Source of the DNA: Allobosea robiniae
Lineage (GTDB): Bacteria; Pseudomonadota; Alphaproteobacteria; Rhizobiales; Beijerinckiaceae
Direction: 5' to 3'
DNA: 64,000 nt
NCBI RefSeq assembly: GCF_900102525.1
Contig: NZ_FNBZ01000006.1
Span: 186,001-250,000, forward strand
Positions 1-12,108 of the stretch are shown piece after piece (position 1 is the first letter of the stretch; the number at the start of each line of letters is the position of its first letter). The position numbers and the translations under genes are program-made. Below the pieces are notes generated by a model. That model was not told where the DNA came from. It did no database searches and worked only from the letters and a program-made list of their open reading frames with translations.

Positions 1-965
1 TTCAGGATCGGCTCGACGATGTCCTGCACATCGAACGCTTCGCTGAGGGTCGCGAGATGGTGCGGTTCGCCACGGGTCAGCTTCGCCACGCCTTCGAGCT
101 GCCGGCGCAGGGCCAGCGGGCGCGCCTCGTTCTGGGAGAGCGCTTCCGGATCGGGCTCCCAACTGCCGTCGGCAAGACGACGCTCGGCGCGCGACCAGTC
201 GCAGAGCCGGACAGCGCCCTTATCCCCCTCCAGCGTCCAGACGTTATGGTCGTCCTTGGTGGTCGTGCCGACGCCGCCGGTGAGGCTGACGGGCAGGGCG
301 CCCGCGGTCAGCGTCGCCTCGATCCGGCGCTCGCTCTTGCCGGATTCGGGGTAGGCGGCCTTGGCGGAAAGGTTGGTGAAGGGGCCGGCGATGCGGCGGG
401 TCAGGAACAGGAAATGCGAGACGACCTCGCGGGTGAAGCCGCCCTGCGCCGTACGGTCGAGCCAGCCGGCCGCATCGACCTGCCAGGAGCGCGGCCAGGT
501 CGCGAAGGCGACCTCGATCGAGACGCGTTGGAGAGTGCCGACCGCGCCCGAGTCGATCCATTCCCGCAAACGGGCAACGGCCGGGGAGGAGGCAAAGGGA
601 AAGTTCACAGCGCCGCGCGCGCCGGCCTCGGCGACGAAGGTGCGAGCATCCTCGACATCGACCGCCAGCGGCTTCTCGCAGAACACTGCCTTGCCGGCGG
701 CGAGCGCCGCACGGGCATGACCGAGATGGGAGGAGGGCGGCGAAGCGATATAGACGCAGTCGCTTGCAGCGATCAGGGCAGCCGCATCCGGCTGCTGCGC
801 CACCGCTGGCAATGCAGCCCCGATCCGCTCCATCGCCTCGGCCGAGGGGTCCCAGATGCCGGAGACGCGAAGCGCACTCGCCGGCTGGTCGAGCGCGGCG
901 CGCAGCATGCGCTCGCCCATGATGCCGGCGCCGATCAGGCCAAGGGAAATGGGGTTTGCAGTCAT
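1..965 (-). CDS. Gfo/Idh/MocA family oxidoreductase (partial, C-terminus outside window)
   Basis: Predicted NAD(P)-dependent oxidoreductase acting on a sugar or sugar derivative; the substrate cannot be told. The frame reads from an ATG at 965 down through position 1 without a stop, about 321 residues. The N-terminus carries a Rossmann dinucleotide motif GLIGAGIMG (residues 9-17), and the diagnostic CEKPL motif of the family (EKP at 97-99) holds the catalytic-site lysine. It lies 80 bp downstream of an O-antigen ligase-like gene on the same strand, so a role in making or modifying a surface-polysaccharide sugar is plausible, but this is inference from position. The family call is firm. Confidence 0.9.
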   Translation of the reverse strand, partial: MTANPISLGLIGAGIMGERMLRAALDQPASALRVSGIWDPSAEAMERIGAALPAVAQQPDAAALIAASDCVYIASPPSSHLGHARAALAAGKAVFCEKPLAVDVEDARTFVAEAGARGAVNFPFASSPAVARLREWIDSGAVGTLQRVSIEVAFATWPRSWQVDAAGWLDRTAQGGFTREVVSHFLFLTRRIAGPFTNLSAKAAYPESGKSERRIEATLTAGALPVSLTGGVGTTTKDDHNVWTLEGDKGAVRLCDWSRAERRLADGSWEPDPEALSQNEARPLALRRQLEGVAKLTRGEPHHLATLSEAFDVQDIVEPIL

Positions 966-1045
966 ATGCGTCTCGCTCGCCGGATCTTCGGGCCGGCTGC
1001 TGTTTCCCCGGACAAGGCCCGCTTGTCCAGCGGTTTGGCGCCCGC

Positions 1046-2365
1046 TCAGGATTGCGGTGGCTTTGCCCGCATTCGCGCAGTCAGGCCGATACCCGTTACC
1101 GCCAGCGCGAACAGCACCCAGAGCGGATCGGCCCGGTTGAGCAGAAACGATTCCAGCATCCCGATATAGGTCATGAAGATCACGATCATGACGAAGAGAT
1201 CGGCGAGCCGGCGGTTTGGCGCGATGCGGCAGGCGCGCAGATAATCGACGAGCGGCAGGCCCATCAGCACGAAGACCATCACGATGGCGCCGGGCACGCC
1301 GAAGGTCAGCGCGGCGTCGAGATAGCTGTCATGGCCGGAGCCGATGCCGCGCACGTCCCAGCTCGCCTCGTAATTCTCCTCGAGGCCGGTGACGGCCGGC
1401 GTCTGCCAGAAACTGGCATAGCCGTAGCCGGACCAGGGTCGCTCGGCGATGCGTTGCAGGGCGAATTTCCAGATCTCGTCGCGCCCGGTGAAGGTCGGGT
1501 CCGAAATCAGCGCCTTCAGGATGCCGTTGAGCGCAGGCGACATCACCGAGCCGACCGTCAGCGCCGCGATCAGCCCGACCAGTACGAGATGGGCGAATAT
1601 CGCCAGCCCCGGCCGCCCGGTCACGCGCCCCATTGCCACCACGCCGATGGCGAGCGGCAGGAAGCCCAGCGTCGTCTTGGAGCCGCTGTTGAGTACGAAC
1701 AGGACGCCGAGCGCGACGATAATGGTTCCGCGCCAGCGCAGGCCACAGCGCCAGCCATAGATCCCGATCATCGCGACGATCGAGAAGACTGGCGCGGCGA
1801 AGTTCTTGTGCGAGAGATGCCCGCGCCAGTCGCCGGCATGCACGCCCTCCGCGCCTTCCGAACCGTGGATGACAAGCTGCGGCGCCACCATCAGCATCGC
1901 GTAGACCAGCAGCAGCAGCACGAGGCAGGCATTGACCGCGGCCACGGCGAAACCGTGCTCGTCATCGGGCAGGACGAGGATGCCGGCGACGACGATCATC
2001 ACGATCGCGGTCAGCAGCAAGCCGCGCAGCGAGCCGGTCGGATCGAAGGATTGCAGCGCCGACAGTGCCGCGATGCCGAAGACGACAGCCCAGCGGCTGA
2101 AGCCCAGCCGCGCCAGCACGTCCCGCTGCGTCAGGCCGAGCATCGCCGCGAGAAAGACCAGCCCGAGCCCGAAATAGCCGATCTGGTTGACGATATTGCC
2201 GGTCGATTCGCCCGGCGCCGTCGGTTCCGGCGGTCCGGCGAAGGGCTGCAGCGACAGCATCAGGATGAACAGCCCGCAGCCGGCGAGGATGCCGCTGAAC
2301 GCGCCGGTCCCGGCCGCGGAACGGTGGCTGTCGCTGATCGTCGAGCCCTGGACGCTGTCGCTCAT
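1046..2365 (-). CDS. O-antigen ligase / ExoQ-like Wzy_C family membrane protein
   Basis: Polytopic inner-membrane protein of about 439 residues, expected to ligate or polymerise surface polysaccharide on the periplasmic side. Roughly ten hydrophobic segments are visible. In the last third the sequence GSGHDSYLDAALTFGVPG matches the family's conserved H-(N/D)-S-Y-L...G-x-x-G loop, which lies between the large periplasmic loop and the last membrane spans. The ATG at 2365 (MSDSVQ) was chosen because the 23 residues added by an upstream ATG at 2434 are arginine-rich and low-complexity; neither start has a strong ribosome-binding site, so the longer form remains possible. Whether it is a ligase or a polymerase cannot be decided from sequence alone. 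Confidence 0.82.
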   Translation of the reverse strand: MSDSVQGSTISDSHRSAAGTGAFSGILAGCGLFILMLSLQPFAGPPEPTAPGESTGNIVNQIGYFGLGLVFLAAMLGLTQRDVLARLGFSRWAVVFGIAALSALQSFDPTGSLRGLLLTAIVMIVVAGILVLPDDEHGFAVAAVNACLVLLLLVYAMLMVAPQLVIHGSEGAEGVHAGDWRGHLSHKNFAAPVFSIVAMIGIYGWRCGLRWRGTIIVALGVLFVLNSGSKTTLGFLPLAIGVVAMGRVTGRPGLAIFAHLVLVGLIAALTVGSVMSPALNGILKALISDPTFTGRDEIWKFALQRIAERPWSGYGYASFWQTPAVTGLEENYEASWDVRGIGSGHDSYLDAALTFGVPGAIVMVFVLMGLPLVDYLRACRIAPNRRLADLFVMIVIFMTYIGMLESFLLNRADPLWVLFALAVTGIGLTARMRAKPPQS

Positions 2366-2533
2366 GGATGTTTCGCGGCCGTCTTCGGAAAGCCCGCCGA
2401 CGCGGCGGGCCGAGCGCGAACGCACCATAGGCACGGAATCTTAAGGGCGTCTCACCGCCGCAGGGCGTCACGGTTGACGCTTCCCGCAGCGCTGCCGCAT
2501 GACACGGACCTCGACTGAAGGAGTGCCCGCCCC

Positions 2534-3570
<1,037 letters not shown>

Positions 3571-3574
<4 letters not shown>

Positions 3575-3602
3575 GGGGGGCCGCCGCTCAGGCGCCCCTC
3601 AG
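3571..3602. terminator. inverted repeat between convergent genes, possible terminator
   Basis: CTGAGGGG (3571-3578) pairs perfectly with CCCCTCAG (3595-3602). The repeat starts at the stop codon of the alcohol dehydrogenase and faces the convergent small gene ending at 3610. No clear T-run follows on either side, so intrinsic termination is only a possibility. Confidence 0.4.
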
Positions 3603-3609
3603 CCGCGCC

Positions 3610-3936
3610 TTATTCGCCGTGTCGGGCGCTCTCCTCGGCGACGCGGGCCTCGGCCTGCGCGATCGCCGCGTCGGGGTCGAGCCCGTTGGCGCGGTTCTCC
3701 ATGGCGTAGGCGAATGACCTGCGGGTCTCGTCCGGCATGGCCCGCAGGACGGCGAGGAAGCAGGCGCCGCGCGCATCCTGGCAGGCGCGCATCCGCTTGC
3801 AGGTCCTGTTCGGGCAAACGCGGAAGATTTCGAGCTGGTCGGTCAGCCGGCGAAACAGGGCGGACCGCGCCCTCTGGCAGCTCTCGAAATCGGTGATCGG
3901 CGGGATGGCGGCGGGGGTGTTCTGGCGTTTCGGCAT
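3610..3936 (-). CDS. small conserved-looking Cys-containing protein, function unknown
   Basis: Hypothetical protein of 108 residues. The ATG at 3936 (MPKRQNTP) is preferred to longer frames because a GGGAG ribosome-binding site lies just upstream and the extra residues are arginine/proline noise. No known domain is recognised. It has five cysteines, at 20, 41, 46, 52 and 59; four lie in an 19-residue stretch with several arginines and lysines, which could bind a metal or nucleic acid. The C-terminal third looks helical and alanine-rich. It is convergent with the alcohol dehydrogenase, and its upstream side borders a gene-poor stretch, so context does not help. Confidence 0.6.
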   Translation of the reverse strand: MPKRQNTPAAIPPITDFESCQRARSALFRRLTDQLEIFRVCPNRTCKRMRACQDARGACFLAVLRAMPDETRRSFAYAMENRANGLDPDAAIAQAEARVAEESARHGE

Positions 3937-4437
3937 GGCGGGTCTCCCTGGGGTCAGGCACGCAGGATCGTCCGCCCGCGCGGATGCGCGGCGGGAGGGG
4001 TGGCTAGACAGGGCTGGCGGAGCGCCGCGAGGCGCGAGGAAAATCCGCAACCGTTGAGCCAGGCTGCGGCGCGGCGGGATTGAGCCACCCGTCGCACGCC
4101 CCGTGGCGCTCCGCCTCCGGCGATTTTTGGCTCCGGGCCGCGCTTATCGGGCCTCAGCGGTTCAGGAGGGGCGGGTTTCGACGCCAGTGTCCCTCACGGG
4201 AGCGTCGCGTCGTCGCCATACCCATCGTCAACGGCCGGCCGTTCCCAGCGAGCTCCTCGCACAGGGACCGTAGTGTCCCCAGGGCGGTTCCCGAAGCCTC
4301 CCGGGGGCAGGGCGTAACCCCCGCCCGCAGGCGCCGACCCTCACCCAACCTCCAGCATACCTCCGGACGGCCGCCCCGTTTGGGTGATGGGCGAGGGCAG
4401 GATAGGGCGGGTCAGGAGGGGCGGGGATAAACGAACA
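3937..4437. other. gene-poor stretch next to the foreign-looking gene
   Basis: About 500 bp with no supported gene. It is GC-rich like the host chromosome. Short open frames on both strands (for example 4154-4348 minus) have no recognisable similarity and no good ribosome-binding site. A 14-bp direct repeat TCAGGAGGGGCGGG occurs at 4162-4175 and 4412-4425. The base composition changes sharply at the stop codon of the next gene (4438). Confidence 0.5.
4162..4425 (+). repeat. 14-bp direct repeat pair
   Basis: TCAGGAGGGGCGGG is present at 4162-4175 and again at 4412-4425. The second copy ends 12 bp from the stop codon of the AT-rich HD/GHKL gene. It may be a trace of rearrangement or just shared G-rich sequence. 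Confidence 0.45.
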
Positions 4438-7167
4438 TCAGTCCGTCAAGGAAATTTCGATTGATATTCCCCAAGATGAAATTGAATCACCGGTCTTCAA
4501 ATTTCGATCCAGTAATCTACCCCTTCCACCATCAGGGCCCGTATAATTTCCTAAGAAGAAGTCGCGAGGCCCTAATATATCAAATACATAGCCATATTCT
4601 TTTAATGACTCTATCAATATCGAAAACAATGTATTTGGATTGCTTTCGATAGATAAGTCTTTTGATATCCTGCAGTAAATATTGTTAAGGCTGTGATTGC
4701 CTGTTATTATTCCATCGAATTTCAAATCACCAATATCAGATAAACTAATACCATGCCGGGCTGAATTCGAGGATATTTCATAAAATTTTCGACTCAGCGG
4801 GTCTCGATCAATCGGCAAAAGCAGATTGATTCGTCTATCAATTGATTTGATATAATGTCGAATGTTTAAAATATCTTCGTTTACGCGCATTAGAGCATCC
4901 GAAGAGACGTCAACATCAATCGTGCTAGCCGCGGCGACAGCGGCTAGACGTTCTTCATTGCTCAGTTCGTGTTCAAAAACCAATCGAAGTTGCTGTGAAG
5001 CCCATTCTTGAAGCTCAGCTTTTGAAGCAACACGATAGCCGCCCTGCCTAGCAGCGGTGCCTGGGTGGCACGCGACAATTCCTTTGATCAGCCCATCGGC
5101 TCGGTTGAATACGGATAAGCCGCCAACATGGATCCACCCTCGATCCTCTTTAACATCGATGATCCCTCGTGAGTGGAGGCTTCCGTCGTTACTAGAGATT
5201 ATTCTTATTAGCGGTATTTCGCTATCCGACAATTTCCGGCGCTGATCTCTTTTATCAATCATAATATTATTGTAACGGTCAGCAAACTCAGTGTTGCTGC
5301 TCAAAAATATATCTGTATTATTTATAGTTTTAGGAGCCGAAGATCCGATTTTTAGCCTACACTCTACTCCTAGTGCAAAAACCAGCCTTGAAAATGTTAA
5401 CTCAAAATTGCTCCAGAAAACACTTTTGCTTTGATCGTCTTCGTCAAAAACTGACGAGGATTGCTGTGAAACATATTGAATCCAAGTCGGCCGGCTTATA
5501 TTAAGCTCAACCGACGTGACGCGATCGCCGACATAATTGGTGTCAAGCTTTTCGTCAAAATCGCGCAATTCAGCTCTGCTTCTGACGCCTTGCTGAAAGT
5601 GGAGCGTTTTGGCGCATTTGACGCCATCTTCCCACGTGCGCGACGTGACAGACACTTGGTCTGCGATCATAAACACTGAATAAAATCCTATACCAAACTG
5701 ACCGGTCGGCCTAAAATTAGTGTTGGTTGATAGCCCCGGATAGGTAAATGGTAATCGGGGGCTAGTCCATAAAGACTCTCCAAAATTAAGTAGTGTTCCG
5801 TGCATTATTTCAGGGGGCATCCCAATGCCGTTGTCGGAAATGACGATTTTGCAAGGACTAAATAAATCAGATTTTTCATCTATGAGAATGTCGATTTCAA
5901 TAATACCTTTGTAAACAGTATTTGTTCCCAGGTGTTCTCTCGCTCTAATCGCGTCGGCGGCGTTTTGGATTAACTCTCTTGCGGGAGCAATAAGATCGTT
6001 TCCGTAAAGCGCCCATCCGCCAAGCTTTTCAATCAATGAGACCGGGTTGCCGATGCGAACAGCGGTATCAACCGGCAACCAGCCGGTCACTTTAATAAAT
6101 TGCTTCAACCTCTCCGGATCATTTGCGCCCTCAGCATTGATCGCAGCGAAACGTTTTAGATCGTGATGACTTTGTCGCTGAATCCTGACTCTGATTTCTT
6201 TGTCGCAGTCACGTAGTTCCCGGTCTGCGACTGATACTGAATCAAACGCTGTCCACCATGACGACATGTTGTCTCGGTTGAATGCTATTTTCGACTCAAA
6301 CAGGAGTGCCCCGTTCCGCAGCAGGCCAGGCTTCAATCGAGCCTGAAAGTCCCAATGATCCAGCGAGACGCCGCTTGGCTGAAGTAGAATAAATGGCATA
6401 ATTCGCGCGCGCCGTTCGTCGATAGCGCACGCATCGCTGCAACGCAGTATGCAGGCTAACTTAAAGGCGTCTATCGTCCACCATGAAAAGGCGGCGGGTG
6501 GTGTAAGTGGGTCTCCAAACCGATCTGATAACTTTTTAAATGTCCAGTGATGACTAGCCGCGATAAGGCCAATAATATCCCCGCAATCTAGATACAAATC
6601 TAAATCATCTATAAGGTTATAATCAAAATTTACAAGTGGGTGCCTGAATTTAAGCTCAAGCAATCGTTCGGCTCTTAATGCATGCAGTTCACGCAACGTC
6701 TCAAAGAGAGTTTGCTTTTCTATATTCGTGTCAGAGTATTCCGTAGAATCTGGCCGATTCTTATCTCGATCTTGAGATCTTCGCTTGTATGATAGAATAT
6801 CTTTATAGAGCGAGCATTCTCGTATTGCAGTCAATCCGCCCGGATACGCAGCGGCAGTTAAGCCGGCGTCATGAATTAAAAACGCAGCACCTAACACAAA
6901 TCCTTCAAGAGGATTTATGGAGTAATTGTCGCCACATATTTGATCCGCAACTGACCAAAGCTGGTGGCAGTGGCTGATATCGTGTATCGTGAGGCCGTGG
7001 CAATCTTGAGGTATATTCTCAATTAATGGCTTTACGCGAGATTCGAGTCTTTGATATGCTTCAATTAATCTTTCTATAGCAGCTTTTTGGTATGGAGTTT
7101 GAGCATTATCGGTATTAAATGCTGCTTGCCACAGTCTACTTTCTCGATACTCGTACATCCAATCCAC
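4438..7167 (-). CDS. HD domain + Hsp90/MutL-like GHKL ATPase fusion, foreign-looking
   Basis: Large protein of 909 residues, function unproven. The N-terminal 250 residues have HD-type metal ligands: H62/D63, H66 and H68, then an H99-D100 pair, H206-H207, and a conserved-looking RCSDACAID block near 242-250. From about 375 there is a GHKL ATPase core: the N-box ARELIQNAADAI (E398, N402), the G1 box SDNGIGM (444-450) and the G2 loop TGQFGIGFYS (488-497), arranged as in Hsp90 and MutL. The C-terminal 350 residues are not recognised. The gene is much richer in A+T than all its neighbours and stands alone between uvrA and a GC-rich spacer, which suggests recent transfer. Similar HD plus Hsp90-like fusions have been proposed as bacterial conflict or defence proteins; that role is inference. 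The start is GTG 7167 or ATG 7158. Confidence 0.85.
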   Translation of the reverse strand: MDWMYEYRESRLWQAAFNTDNAQTPYQKAAIERLIEAYQRLESRVKPLIENIPQDCHGLTIHDISHCHQLWSVADQICGDNYSINPLEGFVLGAAFLIHDAGLTAAAYPGGLTAIRECSLYKDILSYKRRSQDRDKNRPDSTEYSDTNIEKQTLFETLRELHALRAERLLELKFRHPLVNFDYNLIDDLDLYLDCGDIIGLIAASHHWTFKKLSDRFGDPLTPPAAFSWWTIDAFKLACILRCSDACAIDERRARIMPFILLQPSGVSLDHWDFQARLKPGLLRNGALLFESKIAFNRDNMSSWWTAFDSVSVADRELRDCDKEIRVRIQRQSHHDLKRFAAINAEGANDPERLKQFIKVTGWLPVDTAVRIGNPVSLIEKLGGWALYGNDLIAPARELIQNAADAIRAREHLGTNTVYKGIIEIDILIDEKSDLFSPCKIVISDNGIGMPPEIMHGTLLNFGESLWTSPRLPFTYPGLSTNTNFRPTGQFGIGFYSVFMIADQVSVTSRTWEDGVKCAKTLHFQQGVRSRAELRDFDEKLDTNYVGDRVTSVELNISRPTWIQYVSQQSSSVFDEDDQSKSVFWSNFELTFSRLVFALGVECRLKIGSSAPKTINNTDIFLSSNTEFADRYNNIMIDKRDQRRKLSDSEIPLIRIISSNDGSLHSRGIIDVKEDRGWIHVGGLSVFNRADGLIKGIVACHPGTAARQGGYRVASKAELQEWASQQLRLVFEHELSNEERLAAVAAASTIDVDVSSDALMRVNEDILNIRHYIKSIDRRINLLLPIDRDPLSRKFYEISSNSARHGISLSDIGDLKFDGIITGNHSLNNIYCRISKDLSIESNPNTLFSILIESLKEYGYVFDILGPRDFFLGNYTGPDGGRGRLLDRNLKTGDSISSWGISIEISLTD

Positions 7168-7196
7168 CGTCAGCGGGTTCGAATCAACGGCAAGAA

Positions 7197-7210
7197 TTAT
7201 GACGTCATAA
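7197..7210. promoter_or_regulatory. 14-bp perfect palindrome upstream of the HD/GHKL gene
   Basis: TTATGACGTCATAA is a perfect palindrome centred about 36 bp upstream of the GTG start. Its position fits an operator or a core-promoter element of the foreign-looking gene. No regulator for it is visible in the window. Confidence 0.5.
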
Positions 7211-7276
7211 ATTCGAGCTGCACAGTCACTGCGGTGGTGCAGAAGCCGAACTAGCGGCCGCGATGCCCATCGCCTC

Positions 7277-10249
<2,973 letters not shown>

Positions 10250-10446
10250 CGGGGCGTCCGTTGCGGTGAAGCGCTAGATGTAGGGCAAATGCCGGGCCTT
10301 TCCAGCCTCGCGGCGATCTGCCCGGCATGAATAGCACGCAGCCGTCCCGGCTGCTGCCGTCTTCCTGACAGGAAACGTCAGGATCGGCGAGGCTCTCATG
10401 TGGGGATCATCGCACCGATCGCAATCGACTTCGGGGCGCAGTCGAA

Positions 10447-10456
10447 TTATCTATAA
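10447..10456. promoter_or_regulatory. BioR operator at bioR
   Basis: TTATCTATAA matches the published BioR consensus for alphaproteobacteria. It ends 3 bp before the bioR start codon, a position that would give autorepression. A second match (the reverse complement) lies before bioY. Confidence 0.8.
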
Positions 10457-10459
10457 ATC

Positions 10460-11128
10460 ATGACGAAGCCTGCCGAAGACACCATCGCCGTCCGCATCGC
10501 CAAAGTTTTGGCCGAGCGGATCATCGCCGGAACGATCGAGCCCGGCTCGCGCCTCAGGCAGGATCATATCGCCGCGGAATTCGAGACCAGCCATGTCCCG
10601 GTGCGCGAGGCTTTTCGCCGGCTGGAGGCGCAGGGGCTGGCGATCAGCGAGCCGCGCCGCGGCGTCCGCGTCGCTTCCTTCGACCTGTCGGAGGTGAAGG
10701 AGGTCGCGGCGATGCGGGCCGCGCTGGAGGTGCTGGCACTGCGCCATGCCGCGCCGCATCTCACCGCCGCCATCCTCGACAAGGCCGAACAGGCGCGACG
10801 CGATTGCGACGCCGCCACCGATGTCCGGGCCTGGGAGGAGGCGAATCGCCGCTTTCATCGCATCCTGGTCGCGCCCTGCGGCATGAAGCGGCTGCTTGCG
10901 ACGATCGACGATCTCCATGCCGCGAGCGCGCGCTTCCTGTTCTCGGCCTGGCGCTCGGAATGGGAATCCCGGACCGACCATGACCACCGCGCGATCCTGA
11001 GCGCGCTCCGCAACGGCGATCTGGAAACCGCGATCGCGACGCTGGCGCGGCATGCCCAATGGATCGGCGAGCGCCCGGTCCGCACCGCCTCCGGTGCGAC
11101 GCGAGAGGCCTTCGCCATCGTCGGCTGA
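10460..11128 (+). CDS. bioR: GntR-family biotin regulator BioR
   Basis: Transcription regulator of 222 residues with an N-terminal GntR winged helix-turn-helix (about 8-75, including the VPVREAFRRLEAQGL recognition region) and a C-terminal FCD-type all-helical effector domain with histidines (H146, HDHR) suited to metal binding. The identification as BioR rests on context: a TTATCTATAA site abuts its own start and the mirror site TTATAGATAA precedes bioY 130 bp downstream. BioR is the alphaproteobacterial substitute for BirA as the repressor of biotin synthesis and uptake genes. It diverges from uvrA. The FCD subfamily alone would not prove the function, but protein family, site and target agree. 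Confidence 0.9.
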   Translation: MTKPAEDTIAVRIAKVLAERIIAGTIEPGSRLRQDHIAAEFETSHVPVREAFRRLEAQGLAISEPRRGVRVASFDLSEVKEVAAMRAALEVLALRHAAPHLTAAILDKAEQARRDCDAATDVRAWEEANRRFHRILVAPCGMKRLLATIDDLHAASARFLFSAWRSEWESRTDHDHRAILSALRNGDLETAIATLARHAQWIGERPVRTASGATREAFAIVG

Positions 11129-11222
11129 GCATAGTCCTTCCCCGGCGTGGGAGGTTTCGCACGAAAGGCGCGCTTGCCTTTTCCGGCGAGATATGGACTT
11201 CCTCATAGATCAAAGATCAAAA

Positions 11223-11232
11223 TTATAGATAA
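11223..11232. promoter_or_regulatory. BioR operator at bioY
   Basis: TTATAGATAA, the reverse complement of the bioR-proximal site, lies 25 bp upstream of the bioY start. It overlaps a probable -10 element (GATAAT), so binding would block RNA polymerase. Confidence 0.82.
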
Positions 11233-11257
11233 TCTTGATCGCGACCAAGGAGTGACC

Positions 11258-11824
11258 ATGACCGATCTTGCCCTCAGCCGCCCGTTCAGCCCGCTGCGGC
11301 TGGAAAGCCGCTCGCTCGCCTGGCAGGCCGGCGCCGTGATCGTCGGCAGCCTGCTGCTGGCGCTGTCCTCGCAGATCAAGGTGCCGATGTATCCGGTGCC
11401 GATGACGATGCAGACCTTCGCGGTGACGCTGATCGGCGCGCTCTATGGCTGGCGCCTCGGCGCGGTCACCGTCATCGCCTGGCTGGCGCAGGGTGCGATG
11501 GGCCTGCCGGTCTTCGCCGGTGCGGTCGGCGGCGCGGCCTATTTCGCCGGCCCGACCGGCGGCTACCTGCTGGCCTTCCCCTTCGCTGCGGCGCTGACCG
11601 GCTGGCTGGCACAGCGCGGCTGGAACGGCAGCCGCGTCGGCCTCGCCTTCGCCGCGATGCTCGCCGGCAACGCGCTCTGCCTGGTGATCGGCGTCGCCTG
11701 GCTCGGCACCCTGATCGGCCTGTCCAAGGCGATTGCGCTCGGCGCGACGCCCTTCATCCTCGGCGCCATCCTGAAATCGGCGCTGGCCGCCGCCGCGCTC
11801 AAGGCCTTTGCGCCGCGCGGTTGA
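11258..11824 (+). CDS. bioY: biotin transporter substrate-binding S component BioY
   Basis: Integral membrane protein of 188 residues that captures biotin for uptake, as the S component of an ECF transporter or as a solitary carrier. About six hydrophobic segments are visible, together with the family hallmarks QIKVPMYPVPMTMQT near residues 38-52 and the glycine-rich AYFAGPTGGYLLAF region. The ATG at 11258 is preferred: it follows an AAGGAG ribosome-binding site, and it comes after the BioR operator, which the longer frame from 11147 would translate. No bioM or bioN gene for the energising module is nearby, so it may share one encoded elsewhere or act alone. A strong terminator follows. Confidence 0.95.
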   Translation: MTDLALSRPFSPLRLESRSLAWQAGAVIVGSLLLALSSQIKVPMYPVPMTMQTFAVTLIGALYGWRLGAVTVIAWLAQGAMGLPVFAGAVGGAAYFAGPTGGYLLAFPFAAALTGWLAQRGWNGSRVGLAFAAMLAGNALCLVIGVAWLGTLIGLSKAIALGATPFILGAILKSALAAAALKAFAPRG

Positions 11825-11850
11825 CGCGATCTGACACTCTCGCAGCAGCG

Positions 11851-11881
11851 ACCCGGCAGGCTTCGGCCTGTCGGGTTTTTA
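11851..11881 (+). terminator. Rho-independent terminator after bioY
   Basis: ACCCGGCAGGC-TTCG-GCCTGTCGGGT forms an 11-bp stem (one G-T pair) with a TTCG tetraloop followed by a run of T. It lies 27 bp after the bioY stop. Confidence 0.88.
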
Positions 11882-11943
11882 TTGGTCGCCGGGATGCGGA
11901 GCTCTCGACGCCGCGGATCGGCGTCAGGAGGCCGAGGCGATTC

Positions 11944-12108
11944 TCAGCGAACGCCGCTCCCGAACATATCCGTCTGATGGGCAGGCGCACCGATGCCTGG
12001 CTGCGTATAGGCCGGCCCATCGGCTCGCGCTCTGGGAACGGAATCTTGTGTGACGCAGCCGGTTGGCACGAGAAGGATGAAGATCAAGGCGACATATCGC
12101 TTCAACAC
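11944..12108 (-). CDS. small predicted lipoprotein, function unknown
   Basis: Hypothetical lipoprotein of about 54 residues. It starts at GTG 12108 (or the next codon, TTG 12105), 6 bp after a GAGGAAG ribosome-binding site. The sequence opens with a basic residue pair, a short hydrophobic core (YVALIFILLVP) and a lipobox ending TGC at about residue 18, after which a short polar tail follows. This fits a signal-peptidase II substrate anchored in the membrane. No family is recognised. The longer frame from 12273 has no signal-like start and is not supported. Confidence 0.5.
   Translation of the reverse strand: MLKRYVALIFILLVPTGCVTQDSVPRARADGPAYTQPGIGAPAHQTDMFGSGVR

Noticed and set aside
956..2518. 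520-residue open frame on the plus strand over the O-antigen ligase-like gene
   Set aside because: His/Asp/Arg/Gln-rich shadow; the minus strand has the hydrophobic segments and family motif.
4154..4348. 64-residue open frame in the gene-poor stretch
   Set aside because: No ribosome-binding site, no similarity, and an overlapping frame on the opposite strand is also open.
7175..7185. GGGTTCGAATC, a tRNA T-loop-like motif at the edge of the foreign gene
   Set aside because: Flanking bases cannot form a T stem or acceptor stem, so there is no tRNA or convincing tRNA-derived attachment site; it may be chance.
10250..10459. LexA box for uvrA
   Set aside because: No GAAC or GTTC half-site pair was found in the region.
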